From Quercus robur (taxonomy: Eukaryota; Streptophyta; Magnoliopsida; Fagales; Fagaceae), in NCBI RefSeq assembly GCF_932294415.1, contig NC_065542.1, forward strand, positions 55,796,406 to 55,860,405: 64,000 nucleotides of DNA, given 5' to 3'. The notes beneath the pieces are model-generated. The model made no database searches and was not told the DNA's origin. It worked only from the letters and a program-made list of their open reading frames with translations. The translations under genes were made by a program, and so were the position numbers. Below are positions 55,690 to 64,000 of this stretch, piece by piece; the stretch's first letter is position 1; each line of letters begins with the position of its first letter.

Positions 55690-58130
55690 CCTTCCTAATT
55701 AAAGATCAGATGGTAAATTACATCCGATTGGTATGAAAATTGGCATGCATGTTAAGAACACATAAAACATATAATCCAACGGTTGGATTTTCAAAATATA
55801 AATTCAATACTAAGGTATTGGTTGGTGTAACATTTTTTAAAGTTACATCAGGTGTAAATTGAACCCAACCCTATATTTCTTAATTCAATGTGAATTTTGA
55901 CAAATCTACTGTTAGATTACATTATCTTCGTATATTTTTCATGCTTACAAAATTTCAAGGTGATCAAAGATTAATAGTCATGTCATCAATCAATTGTTTA
56001 AATTCAAGTTTTTATATTTTAAAATAACGCATAAAAGATGAGTTTAAAAATCAAATGGTAAATTACACCCGATTGGCATGAAAATTGGTATGCATGTTAA
56101 GAACATACAGGACATGTAATCTAACGGTTGGATTTTCAAAATATGAATTCAATAATAAGTTATTGGTTGGTGTAACATTTTTTAAAATTACATCAGTTAT
56201 AACTTGAACCCAACCCTATATTTTTTAATTCGATGTGAATTTTGACAAATCTACTGTTAGATTACATTATCTTCATATATTTTTCATGCTTACAAAATTT
56301 CAAGGTGATCAAAGATTAATAATCATGTCATTAATTAATTGTTTAAATTCAAGTTTTTGTACATTAAAATAACGCATAAAAGATGAGTTTAAAAATCAAA
56401 TGGTAAATTACACCCGATTAGCATGAAAATTGGCATGCACGTTAAGAACATATGGAACATGTAATCCAATGGTTCGATTTTCAAAATATGAATTCAATAA
56501 TAAATTATTGGTTGGTGTAATATGTTTTAGAGTTATATCAGGTATAACTTGAACTCAACCCTATATTTCTTAATTCGATGTAAATTTTGACAAATCTATC
56601 GTTATATTACATTATCTTCATATCTTTTTCATACTTACAAAATTTGAAGGTGATCAAAGATTAATAGTCACGTCATCAATTAATTGTTTAAATTCAAGTT
56701 TTTGTACTTTAAAATAACGCATAAAATATGTTTAAAGATCAGATTGTAAATTACACCCGATTGGCATGAAAATTGGAATACATATTAAGAACATATAGAA
56801 CATGTAATCCAACGGTTGAATTTTCAAAATATTAATTTAATAATAAGTTATTGGTTGGTGTAACATTTTTTAAAGTTACCTTAGGTGTAACTTGAACCCA
56901 ACCTTATATTTCTTAATTCGATGTGAATTTTGACAAATCTACCGTTAGATTATATTATCTTCGTATATTTTTCATGCTTACAAAATTTGAAGGTGATCAA
57001 AGATTAATAGTCATGTCATCAATCAATTGTTTAAATTCAAGTTTTTGTACTTTAAAATAACGCATAAAATATGTTTAAAGATCAAATGGTAAATTACACC
57101 CGATTGGAATGAAAATTGACATGCATGTTAAGAACATATAAAACATGTAATCTAACGGTTGAATTTTCAAAATATGAATTCAATAATAAGTTATTGGTTG
57201 GTATAACATTTTTTAGAGTTGCATTAGATGTAACTTGAACCCAACCCTATATTTCTTAATTCGATGTGAATTTTAACAAATCTACCTTTAAATTATATTA
57301 TCTTCATATATTTTTCATGCTTACAAAATTTAAAGTTGATCAAAGATTAATAGCCTTGTCATCAATCAATTGTTTAAATTCAAATTTTTGTACTTTAAAA
57401 TAACTCATAAAAAATGAGTATAAAGATCAAATGGTAAATTACACCCGAATGGCATGAAAATTGGCATGCATGTTAAGAATATATAAAAAATATGATCCAA
57501 TGGTTATATTTTCAACATATGAATTCAACAATAAGTTATTGGTTGGTGTAACATTTTTTAGAGTTACATCAGGTGTAACTTGAATTCAACCCTATATTTC
57601 TTAATTTGATGTGAATTTTGACAAATCTATCGTTAGATTACATTATCTTCATATATTTTTCATACTTACCAAATTTCAAGGTGATCAAATATTAATAGTC
57701 ATGTCATCAATTAATTATTTAAATTCAAGTTTTTTGTACTTTTAAAATAACGCATAAAAGATAAGTTTAAAAATCAAATGGTAAATTACACCCAATTGGC
57801 ATGAACATTGGCATGCATGTTAAAAACATATAGAAAATGTGATCAAATGGTTGGATTTTCAAAATATGAATTCAACAATAAGTTACTGGTTGGTGTAACA
57901 TTTTTTAGAGTTACATTAAATGTAACTTGAATCTAACTCTATATTTCTTAATTTGATGTGAATTTTGACAAATCTATCATTACATTATATAATCTTAATA
58001 TATTTTCCATGTTTATAAAATTTCAAAGTGATCAAAGATTAATAGCGATGTCATCAATCAATTGTTTAAATTTAAGTTTTGTAGTTTAAAATAAAGCATA
58101 AAAGATGAATTTAAAGATCAAATGATAAAT
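55690..58130. repeat. 345-bp tandem repeat, seven units
   Basis: The word TGGTAAATTACA or a close variant starts at 55711, 56056, 56401, 56744, 57087, 57432, 57779 and 58123 (last partial), spacing 343-347 bp. Each unit holds CCGATTGGCATGAAAATTGG, an inverted pair AATCCAACGGTTGGATT, TTGGTTGGTGTAACATTTTT, GTGAATTTTGACAAATCTA and CAAGGTGATCAAAGATTAAT. Units differ at many sites, so the array is old. It follows the CACTA subterminal region directly and may be internal to that element. No coding potential. Confidence 0.93.
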
Positions 58131-58135
58131 TACAC

Positions 58136-58760
58136 CAATATGTCACCATACTCTTCAATCCTAATGATTAAGATTTGAATATGAATTTCACCAAGTCTAG
58201 TGGTATTGGGACTATCTATTAAGTTTGATCGGGTTTGACCAATTTTAACTAAACTTTGATCGCGTCTTTCTCTAAATCTAACCGTTTAATTGTAACCATA
58301 ATTTACTAGAATGAACCTTTCATTACATTCTTAAAGTCCAACGGTTAGATTTTAAATCTAAGTATGGCATGTGATGGACGTGTTGTGTGCCTATATGGCT
58401 ATATATATTCTCTCAATTTGACCATCCAATTGGTCTCAAATTTCACCAACATCAATATGTCATCATACTCTTCAATCCTAATGATCAAGATTTAAATATG
58501 AATTTCACCAAGTCTAATGATATCGGGACCATGTATTAAGTTTGACCGGGTTTAACCAACTTTTGACTAAACTTTGACCGTGCCTTTCTCTAAATCCAAT
58601 CATTTAATTGTGACCATAATTTACCAGAATGAATCTTTCATTACACTCTTTAAATCCGACGGTTAAATTTTAAATCTAAGAGTGGCATGTGATAGACATA
58701 TGTTGTGTACTTATATGGCTATATATATTCTCTCAATTTGACCATCCAATTAATCATATA
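58136..58760. repeat. 317-bp tandem dimer
   Basis: CAATATGTCA(C/T)CATACTCTT starts at 58136 and 58453. Both units share AATTTCACCAAGTCTA, CTTTCTCTAAATC and CTATATGGCTATATATATTC. The AACGGTTAGATTTTAAATCT motif in each recalls the inverted pair of the preceding 345-bp repeat. Confidence 0.9.
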
Positions 58761-58904
58761 TTTTTTTTTTAAGTAAACATTTTTTTTTTTTTTTTTTTTT
58801 TTTTGATGGGAAAAATAAATGTAGTTAGTCACATATAGGCTAAGTTTATAAAATATTAAATATTACTCTTTATAAAATATTTAAGTAGATGAATTTACAT
58901 GTAC
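58761..58904. other. Poly-T and AT-rich spacer
   Basis: A T run of about 34 bases (58771-58804) is followed by unremarkable AT-rich DNA. Confidence 0.6.
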
Positions 58905-58990
58905 AATTACACTAGTTTAGTGGGAAGACGCGGATGCTATGGTATTTTGCCGAGGTTCGAACCATGGTAAGAGCATTTTATTACTATCTC
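58905..58990 (+). mobile_element. tRNA-like pol III promoter boxes, possible SINE head
   Basis: TAGTTTAGTGGG (58914) resembles an A box and GAGGTTCGAACC (58954) an exact B box, about 38 bases apart as in tRNA genes. The flanks cannot pair as an acceptor stem, so it is not a tRNA gene. A SINE is likely; its 3' end was not located. Confidence 0.45.
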
Positions 58991-59029
58991 TAAATTAGAT
59001 ATTAAATATTAATTTGTACAAGTGAACTT

Positions 59030-59390
59030 GAAAATGTTCTGTGTATCCAAGCGGCTAGGATACGCGCATTTCCCTCTTCTTATTACCAAAACTACGTCGT
59101 TTTGGGTTTGCTTTATAACCTTACTAACCCTATTTTTCAGCATTTGTCTCTCACTTCAACAGCAGCCGTTCTCCCCTTTCCCTGTCCAGTCATTTTTCAG
59201 ATTGTTCTTCAACTCGTATTTGATTTTCATTTCAAATCACAAAAGTTTCTTTCGGATTTTTTGTTTGTTTGTTTTTGTTTTTGAATTTGTTGGATTTTTG
59301 GGTGCAGTGAGACTTCGTGGATATTGTCTGTTCTGAAGTGAGAAACAGAAAGGGCTTACGTGTTCCATATAGAGCTGGTTACAAAGGTAT
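59030..59390 (+). other. Possible 5' leader exon of an unidentified gene
   Basis: Gene-like composition: CT-rich stretches (CTCTCACTTCAACAGCAG, CTCCCCTTTCCCTGTCCAG), then GGGTGCAGTGAGACTTCGTG and GAGCTGGTTACAAAG followed by GTATTGC, which could be a splice donor. Open frames of 104 and 60 codons here are T-rich and show no known domain. The RLP 3' relic lies in the following possible intron. Confidence 0.3.
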
Positions 59391-59818
59391 TGCATTTACT
59401 TGATAAAACAACTTCTTTCTTCTATTTGTTCGATCTTTATGTATTTTTACTTTTTTTAGTCTCTTAGTTTGTTGGGATCCGATTCAGATCTCTGAAATTC
59501 TATAATTTTGGTTTTTTACAGTGAAACCCATCTGGGATGTTTCTCAGTTGGCGTTTTGGATTTCTATTCTTGGTGGTTTTTTTTTTTTTTTTTTTCAATT
59601 GCAATGAATTAGATCTAGTCAGAGCTTTCAGACAAAAAGACGGTGGGAATTTCGTAGAGCTAGTGTCATACTCCTTTTCAAAGATAATCCTTTATTATTA
59701 AAACATAAGAATTGGGTTATGATTTTGCTGTTGAAAGTTTACAGAAGCTTTCTAAAAGTTTTTAACTTTTCATTGTCTTTTAGTATATTGAAAAGGGGCT
59801 CTAGATTCCTACTTACTT
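59391..59818. other. Intron-like or intergenic sequence
   Basis: T-rich with a poly-T run at 59579-59595. No coding sequence is recognised. Confidence 0.4.
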
Positions 59819-60120
59819 AATGGGTCTAGTTGAGTAAATCTTTTAAATACATTTGTTCTCTTCTGCGAAATTGCTTAGGGCATATTTGGTTTGTCTTTGA
59901 AAATTCCTGGTTATGTATTGTACAAGGTATACTTTAAACATTATGTCCTTACTACTAGTGTGGTCTTGTTTAATGGTGACGTTGTGGGTGCCAATGTTTT
60001 CAGTTATAATAGTTTTGTTGATTATTGCCATACAAAATATGGTTCATTTTGAAATGCGTACTTTATTTTTAAAATGTTTGAGAACAGAATGTTACTGAAG
60101 GAAACAGTGGGAATGTAACT
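59819..60120 (+). repeat. RLP 3' relic, copy 5
   Basis: Nearly identical to 45608-45900, with the same internal shortening relative to the RLP pseudogenes (TTGTACAAGGTAT, then TTTAAACATTATGTCCTTA) and a lost TATATGC. It ends at about 60120. The high identity and shared deletion show that 45.6 kb and 59.8 kb derive from one already shortened copy. Confidence 0.85.
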
Positions 60121-60239
60121 TGCTAAAACCCCATGTCATGGTGTTTCTAACGGAAAGTCTTAAGGTTTTTTTTTTTTTTTTTAAATAAAAAAAAAGTCTT
60201 AAGCTTAAATCCACCTTTCACATTGTAACTATTAAAAAA

Positions 60240-60600
60240 AAAAAATCACTACACCAAAAGAAAAGGGTCCCATGGCCACAGCCCATGGGCCTTGAGGCCC
60301 TTGACAAAGCAAGCCGAATCCCCAAAGGCCCAAATAATTGAAAACGATAAAGTATATAAACAAAATCTGGAAGGCCAACTCGTTCAAGGTCTCTGCTGCT
60401 CAGGCGCAGGATGGCTCTCAAAGTTAGTGGCTGGAGAGCTCTGGAGTCACCGCCACTCCCAAGCACACCAAAATTCTCATTATCGTCATCATCATCATCC
60501 TCAATATGATTAAAAGTTTTGTGATTGCTGCCATTTGGCCTGGTTCTACTTAACTTTTTGCCTCTGCAAATTATCAGAAACACTTCAAAAGTTGCTAAAA
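60240..60600 (+). other. Possible promoter and first-exon fragment
   Basis: GC-richer than its surroundings. A TATA-like GTATATAAAC (60352) is followed 60 bp on by an ATG (60414) opening a 32-codon frame, MALKVSGWRALESPPLPSTP and then a serine run. The composition resembles the start of a plastid transit peptide, but the frame stops and no continuation was found. Function unknown. Confidence 0.25.
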
Positions 60601-63600
60601 GTGTAGTAATTAAATTTTATTTGATTGTTAGCTGTTGCCTTTTTTTCTTTTCAACTGTCTGATTACTAGCCTATTTTCTTTCATCAAATTATTACCTATT
60701 AAATATTGGATTCATTACTATTAGAGCCTGAAGCCCACCTGCTCATTCTTGAAACCTTCACTTATTGGTGTCAAATAGCCTCGCCTTGTATTTCTTGACT
60801 TTATACTGTAATAGTTCGTCGATAAGTTCTTGGCAATACATTTTATTGATTTTGGGCCGGGTCATAATTTCTATGTTTATAAGAGTAATGTTATTGTGGG
60901 AAAATGGAGTTGAGTTTTTTAGGAATGAGAAATTGGGTGAGTGAAGGTCTTTGCTGATATTTGTTTTCATGTTGGATTGGGAGGTCAGTTTTACTGGTTC
61001 ATGAAGTCAGTTTAAATTAAATTTCTGGCAGCACTGAAGGTGTTGATGGTTCTAATATGTATATATATATTTTTGGCTATCTTATAAGCCAATAAATTTG
61101 TTGTCTCAATGTGCTGTCACTTGGGACATGTCTATTATGTGCAGCTGAAGGAAAATTTTAATAAATTTAGGGAGTTTTTATCTAGTCCTAAGATAATGGA
61201 AGTTTATAAGATTGCTAAGTTTTCTCAAATCCTCTCTTCTCTTCTAACATATGAAGCACCAATTTAATCCAATAAGTATATATCATTCTTGCGAATTGTC
61301 CACTCTTCCCTCTCAGTTTTCCTACGACATTTTCTAATTTTTTTACTTAGAATATATTCCATCTTAATATTCTGATATATGTAGTTTTCATGTGTTGATA
61401 TCATTTTATCAATGTTGTAAGCCACAGGTAGCACTTGGTTCCAGTGCCCTTGTTTTCATTGAACTTAGTGAGTTCTTTCATTCATATCTGCCTCTCACCT
61501 AGTTTGCTATTTACTAAATTTGTTGTTCATATACTTCTCAGGTTTTGGTTATCCTTCGTTTCCAAAATAGTGGTCATGTACTTCAGCAAAGAGTGGTCCA
61601 GCATTCACCCTATTCCAAATATCAAGAAAAACTTTTGGTTCCTATTCTAAGCTAGCACAAAATAATCTAAAACTGGTATATTCTCTCAAATGTCGTTTTT
61701 CCTAACTTTTTTCTTTGGAATAAACTATACCATATTTCTTGTTCACTTATTTTATTGTGATTTTGCTTTATATTGTTCAAACTTGTATTATAATGTAGTG
61801 CAAGTGTGTAACATATTTTGCTGTATAGTGCATGTAGACCTTCAAATGTTTGTTTCATTGAATCCCTTTAGTTAGTTTTTTTTATTAGTTTTATGTATAA
61901 AATTGTCTTCTACTTGTTACCATTGCATTGACTTCACTGTAACGTCTTGACTTGTCCATTATCTAATAAGTAGGCTTTTAATTTGTAAAACTTTTACAGG
62001 CCAGTATCACATTCACCCTTATGAGAGAAAATGTTGAATATATGACTATGGCCTTGACTCTGTCTTAAAGTGAACTTGGAATTTTAAACTCCGTCATAGT
62101 TTGTTAACTTCATGAATTATTTTGATGCTATTTTCCAGCTCGAGAAGTTATTGATGACATAAATTTGTTTGTTATGGTTTCCTAACTTTAAGCTTCCCTG
62201 CCAGTGACTTCAACAGGTTACTGGATTATGAGGTAGACACCTATAGGAAGTCTTTTTATTTGTTGATTGTTCAATAAATTTTTTACTAGTATATATATAT
62301 ATATATATATATCTTTGACGTGTACAGGGAACTGAGATACTTTGTACGTCAGACCAAAAGCAAAGTGATTGGATACCACACATGGGCTTAGAAATTTGAA
62401 ATATAAAGTTAGGGATAGTGGTTTTACATTGCAATCCTTCGCTACTTCATTGCATCGGTAAAATTTCCTATGAAAGTTCATTGTATTGCGGTCCATTTGT
62501 TTGATTTTCAAATTGTCTTTTTCTTTGAGTGTGACTGATCTGACATTGTTTACTTTTTTTTCCTACTCTATGTTTCTTTGGTCTACATATGGGTATCTAT
62601 TGTTCAAACCATGCATTGCCTGAATGGGGGACAATTGTTCATGAGCCATAGTCACAACCTCTCCAAGCATCAACAATAGCTGCAATGGCAATGACACCAA
62701 GGTATTCTAAATTCTCTATCTCTCATGAGTTTGCATGACTTTTATTCTACCCATTTATTTATTGTTTTTCTGAAATTTAATAATTTGTGTAATTACTTTG
62801 TCAAAAAAAAACTTATTTCTCTCAGTAGACTAAATTACTTACTTTCAACAAAAACAATTGTCAATAACTTTCTTCGTTGGGTTAATTACTTTGTTCTTGT
62901 AATTGATTTTTTAATAAATTTTTTTACTTATTTTTAGTGTGCAAATTGGTCTCTACTATTGTTGCTGTAGTTGGCTGCATACACTTTCATTCATAAGAGG
63001 GCTTGTTTTGTTTAAAATTGTTTTTTCTTTTCTTTTATTGCTTGGATATTTTATATTTGGTTTGGTTATGAAGGTTTTTCCTTCTTACTAACTCACACGT
63101 TAACTTAACTTCCAGTCTTCACAGAGGTCAGTGTTTTAATATATTATGATCCCTGTCTTTGTAATTTTTCCTTTTTAATCTATGTTTGGAAGAATGAGTC
63201 AAAATCAGTAACCTTTGCAATGAGACCCTCAAAATGTTTGACAAAATGCTAGAGTATGTCAAGCACTTCATGCAGCACCCCTTTTCTATTGGTTAAAAAA
63301 TATGCTTAATATATTGTAGTATTAAGTGGTTTGTGCTGATGTCTCTTGTACTATAGATTGCTACCAAGCAAAGTGGTTTGTTGGATGATGTTCTCAATCA
63401 TTGTCGGGTCTATGTTTCAATGTGTTTGATGAAATGCCTATAAGAAAGATTAAAAAGAGAAGGTATGGTCATGTTTATACATACAAAAAATAGTGGAAAA
63501 TGTCGATTCAAGAATCCATACTACTACGTTCTTGAGGCTTCATGGAATTTATTGCAACAATGAAGGCAGTAAAAGTATTGATTCTGGGTATGGTTACAAG

Positions 63601-64000
63601 TCGTCTCATTAAAATATCATGGCCTCACTCTTTGTCTATTTATAATCTTGCACAAAATTATTAGGAAAAAGATTGTCTCTAAAATTTGTTTTAGCTTTAG
63701 TAAGAAATTGCAGGAAAATGAAGCATGCTCTACCTAATTGGGTGATTTTAATAGCTTTTTTTAAGCCAACCGTGATCTTAGCTGATCTGGGACTCCCCTG
63801 CTTCAACCATTGTTGCGGATTCTTACTTATTAATAAACCATTGTTGCAGGTTCTTGATTTATTTGAGATGAGTCATTCTTCCACTATTTGGTGCTCATAA
63901 ATTCCTCCACTATGGAATTTGAGAAGTTGCTTAATGCTTTGTTAGTGCTCTTTGATAATTTATATGTTGTTGATAGGTTTTGAATAATTTGTACAGTTAT
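60601..64000. other. Intron-like or intergenic sequence, no gene assembled
   Basis: 3.4 kb of AT- and T-rich DNA. A (TA)n microsatellite lies at about 62288-62312, and scattered AG/GT-flanked short open stretches are present (for example near 62210 and 63120). Around 63400 one frame reads FNVFDEMP, reminiscent of a PPR motif, but it is isolated. If a gene lies here it has long introns and continues beyond the window. Confidence 0.35.

Noticed and set aside
58905..58990. A tRNA gene.
   Set aside because: A and B boxes are present but no acceptor, D or anticodon stems can be formed; a SINE head explains it better.
59022..59336. A 104-codon frame that could be a small membrane protein.
   Set aside because: Hydrophobicity comes from T-rich leader or intron DNA; no conserved motif, and it crosses a likely 3' acceptor (GTGCAG).
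60241..60262. A second CACTA terminus, since the bases read CACTACACCAAAAG.
   Set aside because: It differs from the CACTACAAGAAAA terminus at 55409, is in the same orientation instead of inverted, and has no subterminal repeats beside it.
63390..63620. A PPR-protein fragment, because one frame reads FNVFDEMP.
   Set aside because: Only eight residues fit, flanking frames are broken and no second PPR motif was found; too little to call.

Overview
The window is plant nuclear DNA, most likely from a woody eudicot; the flavour of the repeats suggests Fagales (oak or chestnut type), but that is a guess. It is AT-rich, rich in homopolymers, intron-bearing where genes survive, and dominated by retrotransposons, MITEs and segmental duplications. 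No bacterial, organellar or viral features are seen. Only one clearly intact protein-coding gene is present, a leucine-rich-repeat receptor-like protein (RLP) at 28561-31737.

Layout. 1-12605 is an uninterrupted satellite with an 80-bp unit (about 157 copies), itself built from kilobase-scale duplicated blocks. 12606-16170 holds two successive degenerate LTR-retrotransposon 3' ends, the second introduced by three diverged 78-bp relatives of the satellite unit. 16171-28560 is duplicated non-coding DNA: RLP upstream regions, foldback MITEs, a SINE, a kinase-like exon fragment and copies of an RLP downstream module. The intact RLP follows. Next come a 939-bp TRIM retrotransposon with perfect 5-bp target duplications and several exons of an importin-7/8 (SAD2-like) gene relic.

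36190-50022 is a graveyard of at least two more RLP copies. Downstream and antisense of these copies lie relics of an actin-depolymerising factor (ADF) gene. The ancestral unit therefore seems to have been RLP, 3' module, then antisense ADF, duplicated several times. Later insertions are superimposed: a MITE, a SINE, a probable gypsy LTR and a 718-bp foldback element on one paralogous segment, and a LINE and a SINE in the second pseudogene.

50020-52697 is the 3' half of a decayed Tat-lineage Ty3/gypsy element (RNase H, second archaeal-type RNase H, integrase) followed by five exact 80-bp tandem units. These units share the GGTCCTCGGACC core, the ACAGAA(A/C)C block and the period of the satellite at the left end, which suggests the satellite arose from the 3' untranslated repeats of such an element. 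52838-54806 is a second copy of 24433-26345. 55409-58760 holds a CACTA transposon end followed by 345-bp and 317-bp tandem repeats. 58900-64000 contains SINE-like pol III boxes, a possible 5' leader exon and one more RLP 3' relic; no gene could be assembled there.

All homology statements come from reading the sequence and from recalled family features; no alignment program or database was run.
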